In this document: positions 8,907-18,700 of the stretch, piece after piece
Position numbering within the stretch: the stretch's first letter is position 1
How the letters are laid out: each line of letters opens with the position of its first letter
DNA from: Neoalteromonas facilis
GTDB lineage: Bacteria > Pseudomonadota > Gammaproteobacteria > Enterobacterales > Alteromonadaceae
Reading direction: 5' to 3'
Assembly (NCBI RefSeq): GCF_002807665.1
Contig: NZ_PEAY01000002.1
Span: forward strand, 1 to 64,000
DNA: 64,000 nucleotides
Notes under the pieces: generated by a model
Told to the model about the DNA's origin: nothing
The model's database searches: none
The model's input: only the letters and a program-made list of their open reading frames with translations
Program-made: the position numbers and the translations under genes

Positions 8907-9479
8907 TTAGCGTGAAAGCCACCAAATAATTACAAGTGAAACCGTCAGCATGATAGTGGCTTTATAACGATGCCGCTTTATCACGCGCTCTGCGTGATCC
9001 CCGGCCAATTTTACAACCAGTGCCAAACCAAAATAGCGTAGACTGCGAGAAAGTCCTGTTGCTAATAAGTACAACGCGAGTGAAAATTGGGTGGCACCGG
9101 CCGCTATCATGGCGATTTGAAAGGGGATTGGAATGATACCCAGCGACAACACAAACCAAAAACCGTCTTGGTCCATGCGTTCTTTAACGACTTGCCATTG
9201 CTCAGGAGAGGAAAACAAGCTGATCAGCCAGTCGCCCAGTAAATCAAACAGAAAATAACCCAGCGCATAGCCAAACAATGCGCCCATAATACAACCCACA
9301 GTCGCCATAAACGCTATCCACCAGATCTGGTCGCGACGGGCTTGCATTAAGGGAACTAAAATAGCTTCTAGTGGGACAGGTACTATGGTGGATTCAAGGA
9401 ACGAGGCAATAGTCACACCCTTAAGCATATGCTTGGATGTGACCATTCGCCGCACGCGGCGCTTTATACGTTTACGCAT
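8907..9479 (-). CDS. DedA/YqaA-type (VTT domain) membrane protein
   Basis: A 190-residue multi-pass inner-membrane protein of the DedA/SNARE-associated superfamily. It carries the family's re-entrant loop motifs: FLESTIVPVPLEAILVPL near the N-terminus and IIPIPFQIAMIAAGA in the second half. DedA members are linked to recycling of undecaprenyl phosphate and other lipid carriers, but YqaA-like members are poorly defined. The N-terminus is strongly basic (MRKRIKRRVRRM). Its start directly abuts the stop of the amidohydrolase gene, so the two are probably one transcript. Confidence 0.85.
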   Translation of the reverse strand: MRKRIKRRVRRMVTSKHMLKGVTIASFLESTIVPVPLEAILVPLMQARRDQIWWIAFMATVGCIMGALFGYALGYFLFDLLGDWLISLFSSPEQWQVVKERMDQDGFWFVLSLGIIPIPFQIAMIAAGATQFSLALYLLATGLSRSLRYFGLALVVKLAGDHAERVIKRHRYKATIMLTVSLVIIWWLSR

Positions 9480-10760
9480 TTATTGCTTGTAAACGTTCCC
9501 ATCTTTCATCACAAACTCAATGGCTTGTAGACGTGTAATGTCACTGAGTGGGTCGCCGGATACCGCAACGATGTCTGCCTTCTTACCCACGCTGAGTGTG
9601 CCTAACTCATCACTCACTTTCAGTAAATCTGCGGCATTGCGCGTTGCGCTGATGATCGCATCCATGGGTGACATACCCGCTTCGACCATTAACGCGAATT
9701 CACGAGCGTTATCACCGTGAGGTGATACACCGGAGTCAGTCCCAAAGGCAATCTTCACACCTGCTTTGTGTGCGCGCTTGAAGGTTTCTTGAATAAGCGG
9801 GCCGATAGCCGCTGCCTTGGGGCGAACGATATCAGGGAAGTAACCATCAATTTTAGCTTTTTCGGCTACGAACACGCCTGCCAAAATGGTGGGTACGTAG
9901 TAGGTGCTATGCTTTTTCATCAGTTTGATGGTGTCTTTGTCCATATAGGTGCCGTGTTCAATGGAATCAACGCCAGCTTTGATTGCGCGTTTCATACCTT
10001 CGGTACCATGGGCATGTACGGCGACGGTCATGTCGTAATCTTTTGCCGTTGCAACTATCGCCTCTAATTCATCATTCATAAACTGAGGATTTTGGCCACT
10101 CTTGGCGAGGCTTAGTACGCCGCCAGTAGCGGTGATTTTAATCATATCAGCACCGTCTTTATAGCGCTGACGAACGGCTTTTCGAGCATCGGCAATACCG
10201 TTGATTACACCCTCTTTAGGGCCAGGATTTCCGGCTAAACGTGCACTGTGTCCATTGGTTGGGTCGGCATGGCCGCCTGTCGTTGCAATGGATTTAGCCG
10301 CGGTAAAAATACGCGGGCCCGTATGCATGCCTTGGTTGATGGCATTACGAAGTGCGACGGTTTCATTGTAACCATCGCCCAAATTTCTCACTGTGGTAAA
10401 ACCCGCCATCAGTGTCTTTTCTGCATAGTGAGCAGCTGTCAATGCAGCATCTGCTTCATTCGCCGTGAAGCGCTTCAAGTAGGTTGCTGGACCACCATGC
10501 TGTTGGGATAAATGCACGTGCATATCCATAAAACCTGGCATTACCGTACTGTCACGTAAATCAACAACAGTGACACCAGCGGCGTCAGGTTCGATGTATC
10601 CAGATTCAATCGCCACAATTGTATTGCCATCAACTACAATGGTTTGTTCAGACAGAACTTTATCGTTCTCTGCGGTGATTAACTTGCCCGCATGAATTAA
10701 GGTTTTTGCTTCTGTGCCGAAAATAAACAATATACTCAAGGCAAATATTATTTTTCGCAT
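9480..10760 (-). CDS. Exported amidohydrolase (imidazolonepropionase/prolidase-like)
   Basis: A 426-residue metal-dependent hydrolase with a signal peptide (about 1-18). All amidohydrolase landmarks are present in order: the HxH pair in [12 protein letters not shown], the likely carboxylated Lys in [10 protein letters not shown], the metal His residues in VAVHAHG and SIEHGTY, and the catalytic Asp in IAFGTDSG. Homologues hydrolyse Xaa-Pro or Xaa-Arg dipeptides, or related amides; the exact substrate cannot be read from sequence. Its location is probably the periplasm. Confidence 0.88.
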   Translation of the reverse strand: MRKIIFALSILFIFGTEAKTLIHAGKLITAENDKVLSEQTIVVDGNTIVAIESGYIEPDAAGVTVVDLRDSTVMPGFMDMHVHLSQQHGGPATYLKRFTANEADAALTAAHYAEKTLMAGFTTVRNLGDGYNETVALRNAINQGMHTGPRIFTAAKSIATTGGHADPTNGHSARLAGNPGPKEGVINGIADARKAVRQRYKDGADMIKITATGGVLSLAKSGQNPQFMNDELEAIVATAKDYDMTVAVHAHGTEGMKRAIKAGVDSIEHGTYMDKDTIKLMKKHSTYYVPTILAGVFVAEKAKIDGYFPDIVRPKAAAIGPLIQETFKRAHKAGVKIAFGTDSGVSPHGDNAREFALMVEAGMSPMDAIISATRNAADLLKVSDELGTLSVGKKADIVAVSGDPLSDITRLQAIEFVMKDGNVYKQ

Positions 10761-10889
10761 TATCCGGTTCCTCTATTTTGAGATGAGCCACATTAGTGTA
10801 AGTTGTTGTTTTACGCAACATTGACACTTTTTTGAAAAGTAACATCAATTGGCTAGACTTAATATGCATTTAGGTTGGTAGGTAAAAAT

Positions 10890-12437
10890 ATGCGGCGAAA
10901 CCAAACAATACGAGATAACGAAGTTACATTCCCTGAAAGCGAAGAACTGGTATCTACGACTGATCGTCGCGGCATCATTACCTATGCGAATGATGTCTTT
11001 TGCCGTGTTGCTGGCTACGAGCCGGATGAGCTGGTTGGCAAGAACCACAACATTGTGCGTCATCCGGACATGCCCAAGGCTGCATTTAAAGACATGTGGG
11101 ATCACTTGGAAAAGGGTCATGCGTGGCGAGGGATTGTCAAAAACCTGTGTAAAGACGGCAGTTACTATTGGGTGGATGCATTTGTAACGCCTATTTTTCA
11201 TGACGGTAAACTACAGGGTTATCAATCAGTACGCGTAAAACCAACGTCTGAACGTGTTTCGCGCGCTACGCGTTTATATCGTGACATCAATCAAGGCAAA
11301 CTATCGAGCATTAAAGAAATTACCTTTGCTGTGCGTTTATATGCGTTTTTAGCTGTATTCGTTGCGCTGGCTTTGGTGCTTGGGATCATGTTCAGCTGGA
11401 CGGCTGCGATTGTGCTTATCGCTATGCAAACGGTCGGTTTTTACTTGTTCAAAAGTGAGCTGGTGGACTTTCCACAACGTGCGGCAGAATTGCGTGCTGA
11501 CTATGACAGTGTCAGCCGGTTTGTGCTGCACGGCCGTGGTGCGTTGAGCGTGTTTGATTTTCACATTGGGCTGCAAAAAGGTATGCAGCGCACTGTGCTT
11601 GGTCGCACTATGGATGCGGCGGTGCATTTAGACGAAATTGCGCAGCAGTCTAAACACGATGTTGAGCAAACAACGCAAAGCATTGCGAGGCAGAAACAGG
11701 AAGTCCATGGTATATCAGTTGCAATGCAACAAATGACGCACTCAAGCCGTGAAGTGTTAGCCAGTGTGGGGCAAACCAGTGAAAACATTGCCAAGACCAA
11801 TGAGCAATGCGCACACGCGAAAACCCTTATTTTGTCTGGCCGTGACAGTGTCAGTGAGCTATCGACTTTCGTTAAGCAAGCCGCCAGTACCGCGGATGAC
11901 CTCAAATCTGCCGCAGACAAAGTTTCGGCGACCATGGGTGAAATTGAAGCCATTGCCGAACAGACGAATTTGCTCGCGCTAAATGCTGCCATTGAGGCTG
12001 CTCGCGCCGGTGAAAGTGGTCGCGGTTTTGCGGTTGTTGCCGATGAGGTAAGAGCGTTATCCACGCGCACCCAACAATCAGCAGGTAATATCGTCGATAG
12101 CCTATCTTTGATGCGCAGTACGCTGGATCAATGGGTTAGCGCTATGCAAAGCTCCAGTGAAAGCGCAGAAGGTAGCGTAGAGCAAGCTAACCGCTCAGCC
12201 GATATCATCGGTGAGATATACACCATGATTGATGATATCAGCAAGCATTCACAGAGCATTGCAATGGCGGTTAGAGACCAAGAGCAAGCATGCAGTAGCA
12301 TTGAATCAAATGTGAATGAAATCGAAGCTGCAGCCTCACACAATGACCAGCTTGCACAATCGATGTCGAATTCGATGAGTAGTTTGGCCAATAGCATTAG
12401 TCAAATAGCGGGGTTGAGCGATACCTTTAAACGTTAA
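10890..12437 (+). CDS. Aer-like PAS methyl-accepting chemotaxis receptor
   Basis: A 515-residue chemoreceptor with an N-terminal PAS domain (about 20-125; [20 protein letters not shown] is the Aer-type FAD/redox-sensing region), a hydrophobic membrane anchor (about 155-195) and a cytoplasmic MCP domain with the invariant hairpin tip [20 protein letters not shown]. It lacks a periplasmic sensor, so it probably monitors internal redox or energy state, as Aer does. The ATG at 10890 is preferred; an upstream GTG five codons earlier has no better ribosome site. It is divergent from the amidohydrolase gene. Confidence 0.92.
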   Translation: MRRNQTIRDNEVTFPESEELVSTTDRRGIITYANDVFCRVAGYEPDELVGKNHNIVRHPDMPKAAFKDMWDHLEKGHAWRGIVKNLCKDGSYYWVDAFVTPIFHDGKLQGYQSVRVKPTSERVSRATRLYRDINQGKLSSIKEITFAVRLYAFLAVFVALALVLGIMFSWTAAIVLIAMQTVGFYLFKSELVDFPQRAAELRADYDSVSRFVLHGRGALSVFDFHIGLQKGMQRTVLGRTMDAAVHLDEIAQQSKHDVEQTTQSIARQKQEVHGISVAMQQMTHSSREVLASVGQTSENIAKTNEQCAHAKTLILSGRDSVSELSTFVKQAASTADDLKSAADKVSATMGEIEAIAEQTNLLALNAAIEAARAGESGRGFAVVADEVRALSTRTQQSAGNIVDSLSLMRSTLDQWVSAMQSSSESAEGSVEQANRSADIIGEIYTMIDDISKHSQSIAMAVRDQEQACSSIESNVNEIEAAASHNDQLAQSMSNSMSSLANSISQIAGLSDTFKR

Positions 12438-12439
12438 GG

Positions 12440-12985
12440 TTACACTTGGCCAATAGAAAACTCGTAATCGCCACTCATTAATAACGCCTCGGTAGAGCCA
12501 TCATCTTGCTCTTCGAGGCGTGCTATTTCTGCCCACTGATAAAAAATATTCTGATGTATCCGAGCCCACAGGTTGCGCCGCACGTTTACATAGGGAATAT
12601 GAGTTTGACTCGCTTCGTCATAGCGTAATTCAACAGGGTGCTGCTCGCCCACGACAACAACGTCGTCGGTTTGAGTTTTCACCACTAGCTTTTCGTCTTG
12701 CTGTTCCCACTCAGTGATAACAAAGGGTACGTCTTCCACCGTGATGCGAACCTTTTCGACTGGCGTGACCAAAAAGTACTCATCGTCTTCACGCTTTATG
12801 ATTGTGGAAAACAGGCGAACCAGCGCTTTGCGGCCAATAGGGGATTTCATGTAAAACCATTGGCCATTGCGCGCAATGTTAATATCAATGTCACCACAGA
12901 ACGCTGGGTTCCAGCGCTCTACGGGAGGTAACGATTGTTCGGCTGCGTTGTCGCCTAACGACTTTTGAAGCTGGTTAAGATCCAT
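12440..12985 (-). CDS. DUF1285 family protein
   Basis: A soluble 181-residue protein matching the DUF1285 family: the early segment CGDIDINIARNGQWFYMKSP and the later LWARIHQNIFYQWAE are the conserved blocks as I know them. Family structures show two PH-like beta domains of unknown function. It starts inside the end of the upstream DUF3014 gene (11-base overlap), so they are translationally coupled. It converges with the chemoreceptor gene, with only two bases between the stops. Confidence 0.85.
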   Translation of the reverse strand: MDLNQLQKSLGDNAAEQSLPPVERWNPAFCGDIDINIARNGQWFYMKSPIGRKALVRLFSTIIKREDDEYFLVTPVEKVRITVEDVPFVITEWEQQDEKLVVKTQTDDVVVVGEQHPVELRYDEASQTHIPYVNVRRNLWARIHQNIFYQWAEIARLEEQDDGSTEALLMSGDYEFSIGQV

Positions 12986-13841
12986 TTTCCAATTGGCTCT
13001 TTAGATCGCGTAGTTTGGCTTTTACGCGGCGCATGTTGTCCGGCCCTAAGCGCAGCAGTTGCTTTTGCGGCAAGCTAAGCGATTCAATACGTTCATCTTT
13101 GTATTTGTACATCACGCTGTCACGATACACTTCCACGGGCGTTGGAATTTCGGGCGTGTCGAGAAGCACGTCAATGGCTTCTGCAAACACTTCTTCAAAA
13201 GATTCTCCTGGCTCTGCAATCTCAGCAAACGTTTCTTTGATGTCGTCTTCATAGCGTTTGTAGAGCGAGACGAGCTTTTCGTTATCAAGTGTCTCAAGTG
13301 CGTCTACGTATGGGGTATAACGCTTGTAGCTGGCGGCATCAATCCACTCACGATCCGCTTGGCGGTATACCTTGAAAGCTTGCTCTGGCGGCTCCAACAG
13401 CTGGTGGTTACGGGCAATATCTTCGTTGGCAAGATTGTTAACGGTTACTACAAAACGCTGTAATAAGCTGTCATCTACGATAAAATGGCCAATTACCGGT
13501 GTGTCGGCAATTTCTAACAACGCGCTAGTGATGGCCGCATCAGATGTATCAATGATGATGTCTGGCTCTATCTCTTGGGTGGGTAATGGCTCTGGCGACT
13601 CACTAGGCTCAATCACAACTTCTTGAATGTCAGGCGTCGTCAGCGGCGTATCATCCACCATCGGCTCAGGTTCTTGCTGAGGCTGCTCCACAACGGGCGG
13701 TGGCGTTATGGCTACCGGCTGCTGAGACACCTCAGACTCACTGGCAGGCCAAAGTAACACAACTGCTATAACGGCCAATAAACCGCCAGCAATGATGATA
13801 TGCGGCTTGAGTGATTTCGCTTGACTCTCTTCAGTCGTCAT
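12975..13841 (-). CDS. DUF3014 membrane-anchored protein
   Basis: The 288-residue product has a short cytoplasmic N-terminus, one membrane segment (about 14-32) and then a Pro/Glu/Val-rich tether (about 35-95), so the folded part is periplasmic. The C-terminal block (about 105-280, with HFIVDDSLLQRFVVTVNNLA and IESLSLPQKQLLRLGPDNM) matches the DUF3014 family. Its function is unknown. It is the first gene of a two-gene unit with the DUF1285 protein. Confidence 0.85.
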   Translation of the reverse strand: MTTEESQAKSLKPHIIIAGGLLAVIAVVLLWPASESEVSQQPVAITPPPVVEQPQQEPEPMVDDTPLTTPDIQEVVIEPSESPEPLPTQEIEPDIIIDTSDAAITSALLEIADTPVIGHFIVDDSLLQRFVVTVNNLANEDIARNHQLLEPPEQAFKVYRQADREWIDAASYKRYTPYVDALETLDNEKLVSLYKRYEDDIKETFAEIAEPGESFEEVFAEAIDVLLDTPEIPTPVEVYRDSVMYKYKDERIESLSLPQKQLLRLGPDNMRRVKAKLRDLKSQLENGS

Positions 13842-14035
13842 TCAACTTACCTACCTTAATTAAGTCGCTGTATTTAGTTTAGAAATAGTATCCATGCATA
13901 CTATTTCAAGAGTTCGTAAATAAACTTTAGTTCAGTTTAATGTATCGGTGATGACACACATATCGGTGTGAATACTTTATTTTACTGTGTGCATTGGTTT
14001 AGGATATCCGATGTCTTTGCACACACAGAGTTTTT

Positions 14036-15247
14036 ATGACCGTTATCTTATATGCTATTCCTGGCTTCTTTCTGTTGATGGCGATTGAGCTCGCTGTCGA
14101 TCATTACCGCCAGACAGGTTACTACCGCTTAAATGATGCGATAGCCAGCTTGAGTATTGGCATGCTCAGTCGTGTTGCAACGATTATCAAAACGCTTATT
14201 CCGTTGAGCCTTTATGCATTATTTGCCGCTGACTTTGCCTTGTTTCAGTGGGCAGATTCATGGGTTTATTGGCTAATGGCCTTTGTTATTTATGATTTCT
14301 TTTACTATTGGAATCACCGGCTCGGGCATGAAATGAGTGTGCTTTGGGCTGCTCATGTGGTTCATCATTCCAGCGAAGAATACAATCTCACGACGGCATT
14401 GCGCCAAACCAGCGGTTCGATTTTGAATTGGTTGTTTTTCATTCCTATGGCGTTTTTAGGTGTGCCGATAGAAATGATGGCAACCGTTGCGGCGCTTAAT
14501 CTGGTTTATCAGTTCTGGGTTCACACTCGTCACGTCGGTGAACTGGGTGAGCTAGACAGGATCTTAGTCACGCCTTCCAATCATCGTGTGCATCATGCGC
14601 AGAATGACCGTTACATTGATAAAAACTACGGTGGTGTATTTATCATTTGGGACCGCATGTTTGGTACCTTCCAACCGGAGTTGAAAGAAGATCCACCGAT
14701 ATACGGCATTCGTTCACAATTGAACAGTTGGAACCCGTTGTTTGCTAATTGGCATCATTATCGACAGTTGATCCATGACAGCGTCCAAACCAAACGCTGG
14801 AAAGATAAATTTCGCGTATGGTTTGGCAGAACCGGTTGGCGACCCGATGATGTGTTAGCTAAATTGCCACCGAAAGCCCGCTTCAACCCAGACACCTTCC
14901 AGAAGTTTGAAATTGTGCTGAGCAATCATGCGAAAGTCTATGCTTTGATCCAGTTGCTATTGAGCTTGGTCCTTACCGTGGCTATCTTGTTAACCATCAA
15001 CACGTTTAACATGACTGAGCAATTGGTTGCCTGCACCGTATTGGTATTGGTGCTTGTTGCGCAAGGGGCATTACTGGAAGGCAAATCCTGGTTTGTGTTT
15101 GCAGAAAGCCTAAAGTGGTTGGCGTTAGGCGCAATGGTCGTATTTATGCCGGTTGCCTTGTGGCTAAGCTGGACAATGATTGGTCTGGCAATTATTAGTG
15201 CCGCCTGGGCCTTGCTGCATCGTTCCGATCCGGTTTTATCAAACTAG
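14036..15247 (+). CDS. Fatty acid hydroxylase/sterol desaturase family protein
   Basis: A 403-residue integral membrane di-iron oxygenase. The three His clusters that bind iron are intact: HRLGHE, HVVHHSSEEYN and NHRVHHAQN. N- and C-terminal hydrophobic helices place it in the inner membrane. Members hydroxylate or desaturate fatty acids, sterols, carotenoids or ether lipids, and bacterial homologues are mostly unassigned. The extra C-terminal membrane region (about 300-395) makes it longer than the minimal 250-300 residue form. A 37-base gap separates it from the small gene at 15284. Confidence 0.9.
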   Translation: MTVILYAIPGFFLLMAIELAVDHYRQTGYYRLNDAIASLSIGMLSRVATIIKTLIPLSLYALFAADFALFQWADSWVYWLMAFVIYDFFYYWNHRLGHEMSVLWAAHVVHHSSEEYNLTTALRQTSGSILNWLFFIPMAFLGVPIEMMATVAALNLVYQFWVHTRHVGELGELDRILVTPSNHRVHHAQNDRYIDKNYGGVFIIWDRMFGTFQPELKEDPPIYGIRSQLNSWNPLFANWHHYRQLIHDSVQTKRWKDKFRVWFGRTGWRPDDVLAKLPPKARFNPDTFQKFEIVLSNHAKVYALIQLLLSLVLTVAILLTINTFNMTEQLVACTVLVLVLVAQGALLEGKSWFVFAESLKWLALGAMVVFMPVALWLSWTMIGLAIISAAWALLHRSDPVLSN

Positions 15248-15283
15248 CGTATTAATAGCTTCACTGAAAGAGGTGTTAGCTAT

Positions 15284-15586
15284 ATGAAATTTCCGTTCAG
15301 CGCGTTATCTCCTGATCAAGCCATTGATTTGTTGGAAGTGCACTCTTTTGAAATGAATGTGTACTTAGTGCAACTGACCATTGGGTCCCATACCGGTATG
15401 GTTTATGACGATAATGATCGCCCCCAACGTTTCCATAGTGCACAACAAATCAGAGAAATCTTTGCCGAGTTTGAAGTGCTGAAGGCGGTCATGGTACACG
15501 ACACACCTTATGATGAAATGATTGGCAATCCGCCTAAGGCCAGTGAAAGAATGGCACTGCCTTTTTCAATGTCTCAACCTTATTAG
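15284..15586 (+). CDS. Small conserved-type protein, possibly DUF6482
   Basis: A 100-residue soluble protein with no signal peptide. Its pattern (VHSFEMNVYLVQLTIGSHTG, then PQRFHSAQQIREIFAEFEV) resembles the small DUF6482-type proteins of marine gammaproteobacteria, but I am not certain of the family. A good ribosome site (AGAGGTG) precedes the ATG, and the gene follows the hydroxylase closely, so they may share a transcript. The function is unknown. Confidence 0.65.
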   Translation: MKFPFSALSPDQAIDLLEVHSFEMNVYLVQLTIGSHTGMVYDDNDRPQRFHSAQQIREIFAEFEVLKAVMVHDTPYDEMIGNPPKASERMALPFSMSQPY

Positions 15587-15593
15587 TGAGCAC

Positions 15594-16910
15594 TTACTGC
15601 GCAGTGACGTATTGACTGGCAATCGCCCGAACGTTAACTCTAGCTTTTAAGTTACAGGCAAGTAGGAAGACACCACCCAATTTTCGATGTAAGAATACAG
15701 AATCTGCGGGTGGCACATGCCAAAATGCTTCGTTTCCACTCAAACTCATGCCCTTGTCGTGCAAACGTTTACCTAAGTCAGTGGTGCCAAAGTCATATTC
15801 ACCGTCATGAGTTAGTGGTTCACAGGCATCGAAACACATGCTGACTATAAAATCTTGTAACTCATTTGCCAGGCTTTTGCTCATCAGGCCAATTGACAAT
15901 GTGGCCTGTCGAACGCGCTCGGGTTGATTGAAGTAGACGCCTGACATTAACTCACGATACAGCTCAATAAACTCTGCTGAGTAGGCACGCGTCGCACCAA
16001 AATCCAGCAATACAATTTGCTTGCTCTCTGGGTCGTAGCGGTAATTCGCAAAATTAGGATCGGTTTGGATCAGGTTAAACGAAAAGGTCTCTTTGAAGAA
16101 CAATTCAAACAGGGCACTCGCGAGCGCATCACGCGTATCTTGATCAGCCTGTTGCAGAGACTCTATTGGCTCGCTCTTCATAAAGCTCATGGCCAATATG
16201 TTATCGCCACTAAACTCAGGATAAACCGCGGGTATGGCAAAGCGCGGGTCGTCATTCACGATGTCTCGATAGGCTGCCAACATGTCGGCTTCGAAAGTGT
16301 AGTCGGCTTCGCTGTGCAGTTGCCTCTTCGCTTCCGCAAGTAAAGGTGAAAAGTCGACCCCTTTAGGTAATAGGCCAGTCATAGACAACAAGGTAGCAAC
16401 GTTGTCTACATCACTGTCGATGCTCTGCTTTACGCCAGGATATTGCACCTTTAACGCCAGCATATCGCCATTTGGCAGGATGGCCTTATGTACTTGGCCA
16501 ATAGAGGCTGCCGCAATCGGGGCGTAGCTAAAGTATAAAAACTGGTCGGCCCATTTCGGCCCCATCGCGTTACTCATCACCTTGGCTAACTGTTCTTTGG
16601 GCATTGGGTCTGCGTCACTTCTAAGCCGCGCGAGAATATCGGCTAAAGGCTCTGGAATGATATCACCGGCATCCATTGAAATGAGCTGCCCCACCTTCAT
16701 CGCGGCGCCGCGCATGCTAGCCAGCTGGTCTGCAATTCTGCCTACATTTTGTGGTGTGAGTAGCAAATCCTTAATCGCAGGGCGTTCTCCTTTTAGCAGT
16801 TGCCCAGCACCTTGCGTAAGCATATTGCCGGCCACGCGTGTGGCAAGCGAACCGAGCATCCCAAAGCGAGTTAAGCGCCCGCTAGGTACCGACCGCTCCT
16901 TTTTGCTCAT
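15594..16910 (-). CDS. ABC1/UbiB-type atypical kinase
   Basis: A 438-residue member of the ABC1/ADCK/UbiB kinase-like family. It shows the family's KxGQ motif (AAMKVGQLISMD, about residues 68-79), the Ala-rich nucleotide loop (PIAAASIGQVHKA), the ATP-anchoring Lys in LALKVQYPG, and the DFG-like LLDFGATRAY. Such proteins support ubiquinone synthesis or lipid homeostasis. The C-terminus lacks the two membrane helices of true UbiB, so it is a cytosolic AarF-like paralogue. It follows the small membrane protein gene, stop against start. Confidence 0.9.
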   Translation of the reverse strand: MSKKERSVPSGRLTRFGMLGSLATRVAGNMLTQGAGQLLKGERPAIKDLLLTPQNVGRIADQLASMRGAAMKVGQLISMDAGDIIPEPLADILARLRSDADPMPKEQLAKVMSNAMGPKWADQFLYFSYAPIAAASIGQVHKAILPNGDMLALKVQYPGVKQSIDSDVDNVATLLSMTGLLPKGVDFSPLLAEAKRQLHSEADYTFEADMLAAYRDIVNDDPRFAIPAVYPEFSGDNILAMSFMKSEPIESLQQADQDTRDALASALFELFFKETFSFNLIQTDPNFANYRYDPESKQIVLLDFGATRAYSAEFIELYRELMSGVYFNQPERVRQATLSIGLMSKSLANELQDFIVSMCFDACEPLTHDGEYDFGTTDLGKRLHDKGMSLSGNEAFWHVPPADSVFLHRKLGGVFLLACNLKARVNVRAIASQYVTAQ

Positions 16911-17270
16911 TTAGAGGATACTCGCCAATATATTGAGTAATACACCGCACCCACTGCCTACCGCGAATCCCATCCAGCCGCTCTTGTTGAGGTAACGCGC
17001 GAGGGCTGCGCCGAATATACCCACCCAAAGCATGGCACTGTATACCGATGTCATGGAACCATGGGCGACGATGCCAGGCATGAATTGCGAGCCAATAACC
17101 GTGATGGCCATACCCGCCGCTAAAATGACCCAAAGAATATTTTTCGTATTGGCAAATGATTGAGTGACAACGTCAGCCTTTGTCTCAGAGGTGTTTTCAC
17201 TGGACTCGGCAGCGGCTTCTTCTGCTTTTGCCTTTTTAAGGGCTTTCTCTTTTGCTCGTTGTTCGCGCAT
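16911..17270 (-). CDS. Small membrane protein of unknown function
   Basis: A 119-residue protein: a highly charged Lys/Glu/Ala N-terminal segment (about 1-40, probably helical) followed by three or four short hydrophobic segments with many glycines. No family is recognised. Its stop touches the start of the ABC1 kinase gene, so the two are one operon and the protein may be a partner of the kinase, but that is inference from position. Confidence 0.7.
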   Translation of the reverse strand: MREQRAKEKALKKAKAEEAAAESSENTSETKADVVTQSFANTKNILWVILAAGMAITVIGSQFMPGIVAHGSMTSVYSAMLWVGIFGAALARYLNKSGWMGFAVGSGCGVLLNILASIL

Positions 17271-17573
17271 AGTATTCTGCTTTTAAAATCAATTGCCCCC
17301 ATGATTGCGATTTCTTAATCTTAGGTCAACTTCGCCAGCTATCAACATACAAGACTTTAGTCGCATCAATGACCCAATATTATTGTCTGTCCCGCGATAT
17401 ACCCGATTTAGTCAATGCAGCACTGCGCTAGGTTTTAACAATAGTAACAAAGCTTGTGTTACCGGTTTGATATAAGCGATAGCAAAATAACTTAACGCAA
17501 ACAGTGGCTTTGCTCTTGTGTATTCATTGAATTCTCGTATTCTCAGGGTTTTCAACGATGGGGGAGTCGCAGC
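17271..17573. other. Intergenic region upstream of proB
   Basis: About 300 bases between divergent genes, containing no ORF I believe in. The only structure noted is an inverted repeat, GTAACA then TGTTAC with seven bases between (17444..17462). It could be part of a promoter or operator for proB, but nothing ties it to a known regulator. Just before proB is a strong ribosome site (GGGGGAG). Confidence 0.4.
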
Positions 17574-18692
17574 GTGAGCGCGTTTCAATGGCAAAGGGCA
17601 GTGATCAAGGTCGGTAGTGCTTTGGTAGCACCAGATGGTGAGCATTGCAGTGCTCAATATTTGCTGCCGCTAGCGCGATTTGTCAGTGCCAGTCGAGACG
17701 CAGGCAAACAAGTCATCATTGTTTCATCCGGCAGCGTGGCTGCAGGACGTAAATCAGTACCGGTCACTCACTCCCCCAGTATCGCCGAGAAGCAGGCGAT
17801 GGCTGCTATCGGACAAACGCAAATGATGGCGAATTGGGCGCGTTTCTTTGATGTACCCTGTGCGCAAATATTGCTGACAGCAGACGACTTAAGTGACCGC
17901 GCTCGTTTTGTGAATGTGCAAAATACACTGCGAGAGCTATTGAAGCATGATGCGCTGCCAATCGTGAATGAAAACGACTCGGTTGCAACCAATGAGATTA
18001 AAGTTGGCGATAATGATAATTTGGCAGCTTACACCGCGTTAGTCGCGCAAGCCGATACCCTGATCATGTGTTCTGATATCGATGGATTATTTACCGCAGA
18101 TCCGCGAAAAGATGCAGCAGCCAAGCTCATTCCTCGGGTGACGTCGATAGATGACGATATTCGCCAATTAGCGGGTGGTGCGGGTACTCGATTAGGTACC
18201 GGCGGTATGAAAACCAAAATAGAAGCGGCAGAGAAGTGCACACAAGCCGGCATTCAAACATTGATCGTCAATGGCCGTGTTGGCAGCGTATTTGATGCCT
18301 TATTGAATGGCGAGTGTCCGGGTACTCTATTTGAACCTGTGCAATCTGCTACTCGAGCGCGTACCCAATGGTTAAAACATTCATTGAAGGTAAAAGGTAA
18401 AGTGTTGATTGATGAAGGGGCAAGCAATGCCCTTACGCAACGTAACGCATCATTGTTACCCAGCGGCATCAAGCGGGTGGAGGGACACTTTAGCAATGGA
18501 GACCTGATTGAAATTGTGGCTGGCGATGGCACACACACCCTAGCTAAAGGGCTGACGTTGTATTCCAGCCATGATCTTAATTTGATCAAAGGGCTGCAAA
18601 GCCGACAAATTGAATCAGTTCTGGGCTACACCTATGGCAATGCTGCCGTACACAAAGACGATCTGGTTTTAATCGAAAAAACTGCAGACTAG
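17574..18692 (+). CDS. proB: Glutamate 5-kinase
   Basis: ProB phosphorylates glutamate to glutamyl-5-phosphate, the first step of proline synthesis. The 372-residue protein has the amino acid kinase domain (VIKVGSALVAPDG, VSSGSVAAGR, VNENDSVATNE, DIDGLFTADPR) and a C-terminal PUA domain (about 280-370), the long form typical of proteobacteria. The start is a GTG placed 8 bases after GGGGGAG. It is followed by proA after 8 bases, so the two steps are co-expressed. Confidence 0.97.
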   Translation: MSAFQWQRAVIKVGSALVAPDGEHCSAQYLLPLARFVSASRDAGKQVIIVSSGSVAAGRKSVPVTHSPSIAEKQAMAAIGQTQMMANWARFFDVPCAQILLTADDLSDRARFVNVQNTLRELLKHDALPIVNENDSVATNEIKVGDNDNLAAYTALVAQADTLIMCSDIDGLFTADPRKDAAAKLIPRVTSIDDDIRQLAGGAGTRLGTGGMKTKIEAAEKCTQAGIQTLIVNGRVGSVFDALLNGECPGTLFEPVQSATRARTQWLKHSLKVKGKVLIDEGASNALTQRNASLLPSGIKRVEGHFSNGDLIEIVAGDGTHTLAKGLTLYSSHDLNLIKGLQSRQIESVLGYTYGNAAVHKDDLVLIEKTAD

Positions 18693-18700
18693 GAGATAGC

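Noticed and set aside
11561-12070. A 169-codon minus-strand frame inside the chemoreceptor
   Set aside because: It is the antisense shadow of the coiled-coil MCP region, with a Ser/Cys/Ala-rich composition typical of such shadows.
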